Positions 47,491 through 58,317 of a stretch of 64,000 nucleotides of DNA are shown here, in pieces; the first letter of the stretch is position 1, and every line of letters begins with the position of its first letter. The stretch is taken from assembly GCF_029873635.1 (NCBI RefSeq), contig NC_080421.1, positions 2,418,001 to 2,482,000 of the forward strand, given 5' to 3'. The position numbers were made by a program, and so were the translations under genes. The DNA comes from Malania oleifera (Eukaryota > Streptophyta > Magnoliopsida > Santalales > Ximeniaceae). The notes under the pieces were generated by a model. The model saw only the letters and a program-made list of their open reading frames with translations. It had not been told where the DNA came from and did not search any database.

Positions 47491-47800
47491 CGCAGAGGAT
47501 GATCTCCGCTTGGAACGCTAATGTCTCTGCCTCTGCTCTGTCTATAATGTGTTGCTCCCCATTGGAGCTCTCACGGTGTTGGTATTTGAAGTCGCGGCTC
47601 GATGTCTCTCCTGACCCTTCCTAGTCGAGTTTCTGCTTGCCAAGAAGCTTCACAGCATCGGAGAGAGCTCCCAACTGTTGAGTCACGGTGATGAGAAGCT
47701 TCTGCTGTTCGGCTTGAGTGATTTGCTGCTCTTCTTGTGATCTCTTCAGGGTAGCAATGGACTCCCACATCTGGTTCATGCAAGTTTCCTCTCCCATGGT
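47491..47800 (-). pseudogene. Element K leader frame, possible gag N-terminus
   Basis: After the primer binding site an ATG at 47797 opens MGEETCMNQMWESIATLK and a Gln/Glu-rich helical stretch (EEQQITQAEQQKLLITVTQQ). That style is common at the N-terminus of plant LTR-element gag proteins. It is short, broken, and runs into the STOP1-like piece. It could instead be a fourth captured fragment that I do not recognise. Confidence 0.45.
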
Positions 47801-47807
47801 GGTAGAA

Positions 47808-47825
47808 GTTTGGCTCTGATAACAA
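47808..47825 (-). other. Primer binding site of element K
   Basis: The minus strand reads TTGTTATCAGAGCCAAAC just inside the LTR. The core TATCAGAGCCA follows the Met-initiator tRNA pattern TGGTATCAGAGC. Confidence 0.85.
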
Positions 47826-47826
47826 T

Positions 47827-48542
47827 TGTAATGAATCTGCTAGTATGAGCTGTATGAATGGATCAATTTCAATAGGAAAATGGAATGAATGAAATGAATG
47901 GATGAATTTCAATAAGAAATTAGAATGAATGATTGAATGGAGATTTACTGAATGCAATAAAAATGGAAATGAAGTTACAGGTTGGCTGGTTCGAGAGAGC
48001 CACTCTCCAAAAGAAACAAAGAGACAAACAGATTCCCAATTTTCTCTCTCTCTATTCCCGCTGCCCCTTAACTTTATACCTAGCAAACTCTAACTAACTA
48101 TTTTGGAATACCCTCTACGCTCTACTACAGTTGGCCCCTTAACACGTAAGCAACAATGAGTCATTGAGGGAGTTCGGCCTAGCACCCAACCCAGCTGCCA
48201 CAATGACCCGAGCTGCGAAGAGCCGACCTGCGAATGGCCGACCTGCCCACGCGCTCGCTCTGTTCGACCTCTTCTGACGACCCCAGCTCAGCACCATCTG
48301 CCTGAGCTCCCCTGCGATCAGCTGTTCCGTCCAAGCCCCTCAAGCCCTCTGTTCGAGCTCCCCTATGACAAGTCGTCTCGTCCGAGCCCTCAACCAGCTC
48401 GGCATCTCTTCTATCTGACAACCAGCTCGGACCCCTTCTATTTGCGTTCCCTGGTGATGAGTTACCTTGTCTGAGCCCCTCGATCTACTTGGATTCCCCT
48501 CTGGTCGGCGTCTCTGACCTTCCTCTGTCTCGGCTCGTAGCA
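47827..48542 (-). mobile_element. Element K 5' LTR (716 bp)
   Basis: Starts TGTAATGAATCTGC and ends GCTCGTAGCA on the plus strand. It lacks a short stretch present in the partner near 44488-44510. The near-start part holds a 36-bp tandem pair (ATGAATGGATSAATTTCAAT). The 5-bp duplication ATTTA follows at 48543-48547. Confidence 0.92.
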
Positions 48543-48547
48543 ATTTA

Positions 48548-50937
48548 TAACTCTTGCAAAAATTTTCACATCTCTCTCCTCTCTCTTTAAGACTCCTCAT
48601 GATAAATCTAAATTATCTATTTATTTATAGTTTTTTCTTCCAATTAATATCTCTTTTTTTTCAGATTCATTGGGATTTATATCAAAATTTTGACCTTTAT
48701 TTTACATATAAGCTAATTTTCTCTTTCATTTAAAAACTAAAAACAAAAATTGGTACAGGTAGTGTGAAACCTTGAGAGCTTTGAATTCAAATAATGGATT
48801 CCAATTTGTGCAAATCTAAATAAAATACAATACAAAATTATATTAAACTTGGAACAAATGCACAAAAGTTCAAATCTAAAATTTAAAATGCAATCACAGC
48901 ATATTAAAAAAAAAGTCTCAAAAGTTATAAAGCACTTATGCATCCATAGCGTACAAAGTCCTTTAGTAAAATACAATTGTCCAGACAACAAATCCAAGCT
49001 TCCCTTAATGGTTTGACAGTTGCATCATGGCTTGTGTGTATTCACTAACTTAACATTTTACATTTGGTTCACAATACAGATGCGGCCCAAAATATTGACA
49101 ATGCCCATTAAAAAGGAAGAACTTCACCAGCAGGAATGCAGTTGGTGAAAGCAAATGCCAATGCAGAAGATAAAAAACAAATTCTACCTATGACACAAGC
49201 ACATTACCAGCAGAGTCCAAATACAAACCAATTTCAAATTAGAATTAAATGATGAGTAGCATGAGAATAGCTGTTAAAGAAAGCATATCTAGATGTAAAA
49301 CATATATATATATCCATTTGGATGTCCACCTTACGTATTTGGTATGGTCATTTAGTTCATTTCTTCCTTATGAAACACGAGGCAAAATTAAATCATCACT
49401 TGATCCAACCCAACCTACATAAACATAATAGGAAAGCTTGTAATGAAAAAGTTAACTGGTATACTTGAAATTATAAAATGAAGAAAGAAACTGCAGTGTG
49501 CTTCACTTCAAGACAACTAGTAGATGAATGCTACTAGCGTTAAAGACAGTCATGACTATTCATGGGTAAAGCAATTTTCTTTTTAAATCAGACACATCAC
49601 CAATATATAATTAGAAGCAACTCATTGATAATCTGATATGCCTCAGTGGGGAAATGAATTAAATCATCAAGAAGATGTTGACAGTGTAATACTGATGTCT
49701 AATTTCTGTTGCATGGGGTATTTCTCAACAGATTAAAAAGACTCCAGAATAGTGTAAATATTTGTTACACCTTTTCCTATTTGGTAACATGTGTTCTTTT
49801 TTTGATTGTAAGAACAACATCAATCATATATATATGGGTCATACAGGCAAATTTCTTTATCTACTGTCAAGTGAAGTTTGTCAAGTTCATATGCAGCTCT
49901 AAACAAAAGAAAGAAAAGAAACGGAAGCCCCTTGGACTGCAGATACCAGCATAGTACCAAAAATTGTATGTAGAAATGTAGTGAGCAGCCAAAATTAAAA
50001 TTATAAGAGAAGTAGCATAATGTTAAGGGTAAGGAAAAGTCACATACAGCTGAATATGGCTCAAGCAATAGTATATTTATGCTGTTTAGGAGGAGAACTA
50101 CTGAATTCAACACTCACTCAAAACCATTTTGGCCCTCCCAAAGTATGATCAGAAGAAGCATTCATGTCATGTTTGGTTTGCGGATAGAATGGAAGTAGGA
50201 AAGGAATGAAAAGAAAATTTGGATGGGAAATATGACAAAATTAAGTGACAAATTTGATTCCTTTCCTCTAGATTCCATTCCATTCTTACGTATCAAACAA
50301 GTAGTCAATGTAATCATTTTTCTTCAATTGTGATTGAGATACATATTCTAAAAAATTTATATCATGTACACTGCTCACTTGTCAACCTAGATAATGGTAA
50401 TCATGAAAAATTGCTTTACCCCAATATTTGGCCAAGAAAATTTCAAGTCCAGCAATATTTTTTTTTTTTTCAAAAGAGGAAGCTAGTAATGGTCAGAAAA
50501 ATCTTCTGTACCAAATCAAAAGATCAAAACAAAAACAGAAACAACAACAAAGCAGTCAAAACAGTTTTCAGTTCATGGAATTTTTTTATCATTTGTTGCT
50601 CTTGTATAATACATCAAGCAACTGCAGTAAATAAAAATGTTAAACCCCAAGTCATCGTTCATATCATATAATGACTGGCTATGAGTTTCAAGAATTCCAT
50701 AGGAGTGCTTATAGTTCTGACAAAAGGAAAAAATGTTTACCACGCAAACAAAGTTTTGAAACTCGTTTATACTTTACATCACCTACTATTAATTCTACAC
50801 GATGTCAGCTATCTGGTGTGCATGCCAAAACCAGTAAGAAATTCCAACAAGCATCAAAGTTTTAGCATCAATTAACAAAAAGAGACTTTCACTGAATAAC
50901 CAAAATCCCAAATTAACAACACCACTTGAAGCAAAAT
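48548..50937. other. Intergenic DNA downstream of the F-box gene
   Basis: Less AT-skewed and less repetitive than most of the window. No open frame of note on either strand. The part next to 50937 should include the 3' untranslated region of the F-box gene. A small MITE-like element is at 50170-50299. Confidence 0.6.
50170..50299. mobile_element. MITE-like terminal-inverted-repeat element, about 130 bp
   Basis: The left end TGTTTGGTTTGCGGATAGAA and the right end, read in reverse, TGTTTGATACGTAAGAATGG form imperfect inverted repeats that continue through GGAAAGGAAT. The TGTTTGGTT...GGAATGGAA style is common for small non-autonomous DNA elements in plants. No clear target duplication was seen. 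Confidence 0.55.
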
Positions 50938-52098
50938 CTAGTCCTCACTTACATCCAATGACATTGCAGTAATCCAAGCAGGAGGTGGCCAAAACAGTTC
51001 AGAGCAACCTCGGGAATCATCTATCCTGCGACCTTCATCCAAATCAAATACTTCTATATCCCCTAAATCAGTGAAATATATGCAATTTCCTTTACGCCCA
51101 TAGAAATCAGAAGCCGAGGCAGAGAATGCACAATTGTCCCCCAAGAACAAAATACGATCTCCCAAGCTTCTCACTTCAACCCACTTCTGCTCGCTTCGTG
51201 ACAACCTGTAAACTTTGAACCGACCCATCCTCTCACTCAAAATCCGTGGTAATTCCTCAGAAGAACCGTCACCCTCGTCAACATCTGAATCTTCTTCCGC
51301 TAAACCCATTCTCAGATAGACGTCGACCAGCAACAATTCGCCATTCGACTCAACCAAACATTTCTTGTCACCACCAAACATCGCACCCGCAATCAAATTC
51401 ACACTCGGAGACGGCTCCATTTCCACAACCACAGCCCTTCCGTTGCCATCAACTGCGTAGAATCGCCCATCGAAGAGCGCCACATCGTCGTAAGGCGACG
51501 GGAAATCCTCAATTACAGACCAATTCTCGTCCCCAGACTTGAACACAGCCAACTTTCCAGAGATATGAATTGTCAAAACCGCGAAAGTACCATCTGGATT
51601 CGAAGCAAAAACCACCTTTTCCATGTACAAATTATTAACATCGCCTAGGGCATCAGCAAATGGACGAGAATTAACGTACTGAAGAACGTATTCGCGACCC
51701 AACTCGGAGATACGAATGTTAGACAAGTCCAGGGTTCTGGGAAATGTTGAGGAGAGGCATTTCGATTTGAGGGAAGAAAGGGGGTTGAGCAGGCAAATCG
51801 ACTGAGGAACGTTCTCCTCGACCTTGATGAGCCAATCATCAGAGGGAACCCGGCGGCGAGGCTCCGGTAATCCCAGGCGGCAGATGGTGCGTTTGGATAG
51901 GTAGAAACCGCCGGACGTCTCGGTAGTACCGTCGTTTTGAATGATCGGGAAGCGTGAAGGTAAGCTGGGAGCTCGGGGCGAAACGGAGCACCGCCAGGAG
52001 GAGCAGACGGATCGGAATCGGAGGAGATCAAAGTGGTTGTCGAGGCGTTTAGCAATTAGTACTAAGAGTTCTCTGGGGAGATCAGACCACTCGGCCAT
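50938..52098 (-). CDS. F-box protein, SKIP23-like (DUF295)
   Basis: A single open frame of 386 codons without introns. Residues 3-45 form an F-box (WSDLPRELLVLIAKRLD, LRFRSVCSSWR), the surface that binds SKP1/ASK proteins in SCF ubiquitin ligases. The C-terminal half carries the DUF295 beta-rich region: NGELLLVDVYLR near 255, WVEVRSLGDRILFLGDN near 310 and GNCIYFTD near 340. Length and layout are as in Arabidopsis SKIP23-type proteins, which act as substrate adaptors; the substrate is unknown. An acidic insert (EEDSDVDEGDGSSEE) near 270-285 is of the variable kind. The ATG at 52098 is the first in frame and begins the conserved MAEWSDLP start. No breaks are seen and codon use is ordinary, so this is a resident gene, the only intact one in the window. 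Confidence 0.95.
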   Translation of the reverse strand: MAEWSDLPRELLVLIAKRLDNHFDLLRFRSVCSSWRCSVSPRAPSLPSRFPIIQNDGTTETSGGFYLSKRTICRLGLPEPRRRVPSDDWLIKVEENVPQSICLLNPLSSLKSKCLSSTFPRTLDLSNIRISELGREYVLQYVNSRPFADALGDVNNLYMEKVVFASNPDGTFAVLTIHISGKLAVFKSGDENWSVIEDFPSPYDDVALFDGRFYAVDGNGRAVVVEMEPSPSVNLIAGAMFGGDKKCLVESNGELLLVDVYLRMGLAEEDSDVDEGDGSSEELPRILSERMGRFKVYRLSRSEQKWVEVRSLGDRILFLGDNCAFSASASDFYGRKGNCIYFTDLGDIEVFDLDEGRRIDDSRGCSELFWPPPAWITAMSLDVSED

Positions 52099-52198
52099 TT
52101 TTTGGGAATAGAGTTTTCCGGCAAAAGGTCGAGAGAGGAGGAATTAGAAAATGTTGGCAGAGAGAGAGAGACCGGGCAAAGGGAAGACTGAGAAGTTG

Positions 52199-52216
52199 GA
52201 ACCTTTTATGAAGACA
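52199..52216 (-). promoter_or_regulatory. TATA-like box upstream of the F-box gene
   Basis: The minus strand reads TTCATAAAAGGTTCC about 105 bp before the ATG at 52098, a reasonable place for a TATA box with a short 5' leader that contains a GA-rich patch. Confidence 0.4.
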
Positions 52217-53852
52217 TTGAAGAGGGCTCGAATGGGCCTGGGTCTGGGCCTGGGCCTGTGAAGTGAGAGCCGAACAGCGTTAACCTGAATTCTAGGAAAA
52301 AAGGAAGGAGCCTTAGTGGACCGTTGGCCGTGGGCCACGGGCTGTTCTTTAGAAGTTGGGTTAGGCTAACCCAAGTTGCGTATGCAGCATCCTAATTAGG
52401 TTTATATAGGTTTGAATAAAATATAATATAAATTATATTAAAATTTCTTTTAAACTCAAAAAAATTTAAATTTAAAGTTTCAGATGGTATGCTACTTTAG
52501 GCAATATATGAAAATGCAGATTTCAATACTGTTTGGAAACATAAATCTAAAATTTTTATTTTTATTTTTAAAATTTTAAATAAACTCAATATAATTTTAT
52601 ATTAAATTTTTTACAAATTCAATAAATCGAGATTCAAAACTTCAATTCCATGCTCTCAAAGGCAAAGTAGTATTCGACAACATAGAAGTTGAATTTGAGA
52701 TTCTAATAATTTTAAGGATTTAGTTTAGGAAAAAGAAAGAAAAAAAATTAATAAAAAATTTGTATTCCATGCTATTTTCTTTTTATATTAAGAAATGAAA
52801 ATTTGTTTTAATATTATTAAAATTTGAGAAAAATCAAATGATAAGAATGTATAAAATCAAATGTTTGTTCATTGATTTGATTTTCTTTTCTCTCACTTTT
52901 CTTAATAATTAAACATAAAAACAAAAAACAAAATTCTTTATATATTTTCTTTCTTTTTTGAATATTTCTTTAAGATCCAAGGAGCAATAAAAGTCTTTAT
53001 ACAATTTTATATTATATTTTTTTCTAAATCACATAAATTTAAATTCAATATTTAAATTTATATTCCAAGATAAACTTTCTCAAGGAATTGTGGTTCATCC
53101 AATATCTTCAAATATACACAATCAAGTGGATCCAATGGCAATAGATTATAGTGAATCAATCAAATGTCATCAAATATTAGGTCATTTTTATTACAATTTC
53201 GAATTTTCTTAGCACTTGTCGTATAAAAACATGTCTTATTAGGAAGAAATCAAACTTACCGAAAAATCAATTCTTTTGATATGATAATAGTACAAAAATA
53301 TATATTTTCAGCACATGAGACATGCAATTTTATGTGGAAAATATCTTTAAATCAAAGGGTAAAAATCACGGGACATGAGAGTTTGCTTTAAAACTTTACT
53401 ATGATAAAAGTGTGGGTACAATATCACAATTTTCAACTATCACATTGAATACATAACTCTATTTTTAGCTAACAACAAGAGATTTTAAAATCAAAGAAGG
53501 AAAGTTAAGAATTTCACCAAAAATTTGATTACTGTTTAAACCTAATATCTGATTCTACAGCACTTGGAGGATCAATCCGACTGTTAAAAATCAACCTCGA
53601 CGGGTCATCTATCTATTGATGAAAATCATCTCGATTGGACAACAGATGACACCCCAATCATCGGTTGATCAAAACTTCATACTATTGCAAAAATCCATAT
53701 TTTCTCAATGTTTTTACTATTCAAACCCGATATCTAACACTACACTACTTGGGCGACCAATCCAATTGTTCAAAATTAGAGTCTAAATTAATAATTAAAA
53801 AGTAATCATATATTATTTTATTATGCATTATAACCATTAATTATTAATAAAA
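52217..53852. other. AT-rich intergenic DNA, no gene seen
   Basis: No long open frame. Around 53530-53800 a segment of about 55 bp (AAACCTAATATCTGATTCTA and what follows) recurs about 190 bp later in diverged form (AAACCCGATATCTAACACTA), indicating an old local duplication. Confidence 0.6.
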
Positions 53853-53857
53853 TATAA

Positions 53858-55918
53858 TGTTGGAATTTGTGTATTCCTAATAGGGGGTGAATTGAAATTT
53901 TAAAATTTTCTCCTAAGTTAAATCAGATATCAGTATTACACAATTTAAGGTCTTTTTAAACATATATAAAATCAATATATAAACAATATAATCAAAGTAA
54001 TAAAAAATATCATACAGGTGCAAAAAATAAATTGTAGATAAATAAAACTGACACTAGATATGATACTGGGATTCGGCCAATACTGCCTACGTCCCCACCT
54101 TAAGCCACAACTCAAGGATTCCACTAGATGTTCACTTCATGGGTGGAGCGACACCGTTTACAACACCTTATCAGGATGGTGCACCAAGTTCTTTTAATCG
54201 GGTCTGAACCAATCTAGGACTATTCACAGGGCTAGTATCCCTCTTCTGACCATACGTCAGGAATATAATATATATGAATAATTTGTGTACAATCAAATGT
54301 GCTTCTTACGCTAAGCAAATGTGTACAACAATACACCTCAAGATACACTCACGTATGATGTGAAAATAAGTTCAGTGTGAGAATGTAATTTTCTTACTAA
54401 AAATAATCCTTAAATAAAAATATACATGATGGATGCTTAAGGATTTAAATCTAACATAATATTTCTCCAAATATGTTTTTCCTAAATAAAGTGCAGGAGA
54501 ATTTAGGGTTTTTGTTTGCTTACAAATGAACTTACAAAATAGTATGTGTGAGTATAAGCACGATTGCAATAAGACTTTCCTAGCACAAGTTATATGTGCT
54601 CAAGTCTTTCAAAAATAACTAATATAAATTTTCTCCCAATAATATTTATCAATAAAATATATGACACATCCAAGAAGCTAACTCTCAAAAATAAATTTTC
54701 ACAAACAAAGAACAAGTGAAAGTATAAGATTTGAATGAAGAAAATAAATGCCCAAAGATTTAAGTGCTCTCTTTTAAAATGATTTTTCAAAGATATGTAA
54801 AAAAAGGAGGAAGTATGAATAGGATACTTTGAAAAAGATTGAAAGAAATTGTCCAAAATGAATATAAAAATTTGAGAGAAATTTTTCTTAATGATTTTGC
54901 TAATCTCACCCTAATTAAGATAAATGAAGGGGTATATATAGACTTGGAAAAAAATATGACCGTTGGAGACACGGAGATCATTTTAGAAAAAATTAATGAT
55001 GTTTAATTAAAAAAAACCTCATTTTCCTGCGGTAAAAAATTGATCAACCCGAGAGGTTCGGTCAACCATCTCACTAAGTTTGGTTGACCAGGACATTTTT
55101 GAACTATAGGTTTGGTCGCCCGTCTAAAGGTGATTATGAACCCTCTGAGATTCGGTCGACCAGACTAAGTTTGGTTGATTGAACTTTATGAACTTCGGTC
55201 GACCAGGGCGTTGGGACTTCCCACGTGTCAGTTTGATCGACCAGGATGTTGGAGTTCATTTTAAGATGGCCGACCAACTAAAGTCAAAGTGTTGACCCTG
55301 GGGAGGTTCGGTCGACCAAGGCATTAATACTGCTAAGGTTTAGTTGACCGAAACTTTGACTTTGGTCAACTTCTTAGTTCGGTCAACAGAGGTCAAATGA
55401 CCTTATGATGTTCATTCGATTGAGACAAGTGAAATTCCAATTTTGCCCCTAAGTTCAGCTACGGTCTTTGTTTGATTCCCTACAGTCGAGGCTTTTGAAT
55501 TAAGCCCAAAAACCTGACATTGGTTAATCGAGTTTTTGTAAACTTCGTTTTGACCCTAATCTTTAATCTTAATAAGTTAGCTATTTAAGAAATGAGTTTT
55601 TGTGTAAAATTGTTGGTCCCTAAGATTTGTCTGTGGTCATTCTGAGCTATCCATTTACATCATGCATGTAATGCATTATTACATACCAGAATATAAAAAT
55701 AAATGCAATTATGATAGAAAGTGTATGTCTTCTTCTATCTTACTCTTCAGTTCTATGGAATGCTCCAGATTGATGTGCGCTTTAAGTTCCTGCTGGCTTC
55801 TATTATCTGGTATGTTATGTCTGTGCTAAAATAAAAATCTGTTCACGCACTAAATGCACACATAAGACACTGATGGTTTGTCAGCATCAAAATAGATATC
55901 GGATTCAAAAAGTCAACA
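53858..55918 (-). mobile_element. Solo LTR F2 with perfect target duplication
   Basis: Plus-strand start TGTTGGAATTTGTGTATTCC and end GTCAACA, flanked by TATAA at 53853-53857 and 55919-55923. It is the same family as LTR F1 (20784-22856) in opposite orientation. The passage CCTAATAGGGGGTGAATTG is the reverse of the CACCCCCCCTCTTGGGAAT passage of F1. It has TATATATACCCC on the minus strand near 54935 and a U3 array of GGTCGACC motifs (55035-55390). Confidence 0.88.
55035..55390. repeat. GGTCGACC-type palindrome array in LTR F2
   Basis: A dozen or so copies of motifs such as TTCGGTCGACCAG and decayed forms (GTTTGGTTGACC) lie just upstream of the TATA-like box. The matching array in F1 is more decayed (GGGCGATCGAACC, GGCACCCGAACC). 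Confidence 0.85.
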
Positions 55919-55949
55919 TATAATTAAATTCAAGAATGGATAAAAAGAA

Positions 55950-57470
55950 CCATCTATAAATTTAAATTGACATTAAATAAATTAAAAATTTTAATTTAAT
56001 TATTAATACTATTTTTAACATAAATTAATGTGATAACCATATGTTATAAAATATACATTAGTAACACGATTATTTTCATTTAACAAATAATATTATATTA
56101 CTTTATTTTTAAAAAAAATTAAATTATAAATTAACATAATTATCATTTAAAAAAATAATTATAAATTTTAATATTTTTATTTAAATATATATTTAAAATA
56201 TATATTAATTATTATAATTCAATTTTGGGTCTAACAATAGCTATTTATTAATTTAAATCAGCATTAAGTAAATTAAAATTTTAAATTTAATTGAGAATAT
56301 TACTTTTATCACAATTTAATATGATTGTAATATGCTATAAATATACGTGACAAGATTATTACTAATTAAAAATAATAATCTTATATTATTTTTTAATTCC
56401 AAATATTTACATTTTAATTATAAATAATTAAAATAATTGTTAATTAAATTATTAATTAAAAAATGTTATTATTTTTTTAATTTAAAATATGTTTAAAATA
56501 TTCACATAATAACCTATAGTAAAAGTATTTATCCAAATATCACTTGTTTCAAATACAACCAAAAACGACTTATAACTTTTAGTACTTATTAAATTCAAAA
56601 CTTTTCTGAGTACTTCTACATAGTTCCAAACAATCCATATGTGGTATTTGATTATGTTTAAGTGGTATTTGAATATTTACTTTTATTTTATGATACTATA
56701 TAATTATTTTAAAAGATATTTCAGATTACAAATATTAATATTTTCTAATCAAAAATTTTATTAATAATTATGTTAATTTTTTATAATTAAAATTTAATTA
56801 TTTTTATTTAAAATAATATAATCTTATTTTTTTTAGTTAACAATAATCTTGTTATTTATAACATGTTACTATCATATTAAATTAAGATAAAAATAATATT
56901 ATAAATTAAATGTAAAATTAAATTCATTTAATATTAATTTAAATTAATAAATAGTTCTTGTTCAATCTAGAATTGCATTATAATAACTAATGTCATAATA
57001 CATAGTAAAATAATATATAGTTATTTTTAAATATATTTTAACTAAAAATATTAATATTTTTATAATTAAAAATTTCAATGATAATTATATTAATATTCAA
57101 ATTAAATTTTTAATATTTTTTTAAATAAAGTTATATAATAATATTATTCATTAATTAAAAATAATCTTGTTATTAATGTATGTTTATAACAATATGATTA
57201 TCACATTAATTTATGCTAAAGATAATATTAATAAATTAATTAAAATTTTAATTTATTTAATGTTAATTTAAATTTATAAATGTTTATGTTAAAAATAATA
57301 TTATCAATAAAATTAATATTTTTAATTTTTATTATTATTTTAAATTAATAGATGGTTATTCTTCATTTCAGAATTGAATTGTGTTTAATTAATAATTAAT
57401 ATATTGTAATACATACTAAAATAGTATATGATTATCTTTTATTGTATTTTTAAATTATAAAATAGCCACT
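55950..57470. repeat. AT-rich array of direct and inverted units
   Basis: A unit of roughly 250-300 bp (landmarks TTAAATTGACATTAAATAAA, TAATGTGATAACCATATG, ACACGATTATT) occurs twice in one direction (about 55955-56230 and 56240-56480). It returns in the other direction at about 56700-56990, 57040-57300 and partly to 57470. The whole forms a loose palindrome centred near 56590. No coding capacity. Confidence 0.7.
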
Positions 57471-58122
57471 AAATTTTCTTATATTTATAAAATTGACTCG
57501 TCTATGAACAATACCACTTATAAGTGGCCAAAAAATTATTTTAAATTACTTCCAAAAATTCTCTTAAATATTTCTTTAAAAAGTGATTAGGGAAAACACA
57601 TTTTTGTAATAAGTATTTGTTTGTAGTACAAGTCAAACACCACTTTTTTTATAAATATGTTTATTTTAAGTGATAAATACTTTTTTTTAAGTACTTACAA
57701 ATAAAAGCTTAACACTTAATTTCATAAAACGTCTCGTAACAGTTAAGAATTGATAGCAACATACACGGAAAATGAATACATGAAATGAAGATGAATTTAA
57801 TCAAATAAAATGAATTGATTTATAATTTGGTTCATAGTAAAGTGTAAATCATGCACTATTTTTGTAAAATTGACTACAAATAAAATTGAATAATGTTTGA
57901 GCATGTAACTTAAAGAAAGCAGGTTCTTCTATAATTATGGAATATGTCTAACATTTTGTACCATTCTAACAATGTCATCAAACATTTTAACTTTCACGAT
58001 GCCAACTCCAATTATAAGACAAGGATGATCATCACAAGAACTACCAACCCATCATCACATTTCTCGTACGTATCAAATTTTTGCTTATATGAACAAATGA
58101 AATGAGTAACCAAAATCCATAG
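57471..58122. other. AT-rich intergenic DNA, no gene seen
   Basis: Includes text such as AAGTACTTACAAATAAAAG near 57690 that echoes, in reverse, the centre of the adjoining array near 56530-56590. No supported gene. Confidence 0.55.
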
Positions 58123-58275
58123 TGTAATAACCCCAAAAAATAGTTATACAATATTAGTGAAGTGATTCTCAAAAAAAATTAATTAATTAATTAAAAAGAA
58201 AAGAAAAAAATATAATATAATATATTAATTAACATTTATTTTTACTTTATTAATAAAATATATTATTATTAATTA

Positions 58276-58317
<42 letters not shown>

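Larger units (their letters stand above)
44104..48542 (-). mobile_element. Element K: LTR retrotransposon carrying pieces of three host genes
   Basis: A complete 4439-bp unit: TG...CA LTRs (44104-44850 and 47827-48542), perfect ATTTA target duplication, primer binding site and polypurine tract, all for the minus strand. It encodes no recognisable protease, reverse transcriptase or integrase. The interior is a short leader frame followed by a STOP1-like piece, a thylakoidal processing peptidase piece and a long NUP188 piece. LTRs differ at about 42 of 705 aligned bases plus two indels (about 6 percent, mostly transitions), suggesting about 2 million years at 1.3e-8 substitutions per site per year. 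It must have been mobilised by enzymes from another element. Confidence 0.93.

Noticed and set aside
51246-51542. Plus-strand frame of 98 codons
   Set aside because: It is the antisense shadow of the F-box gene.
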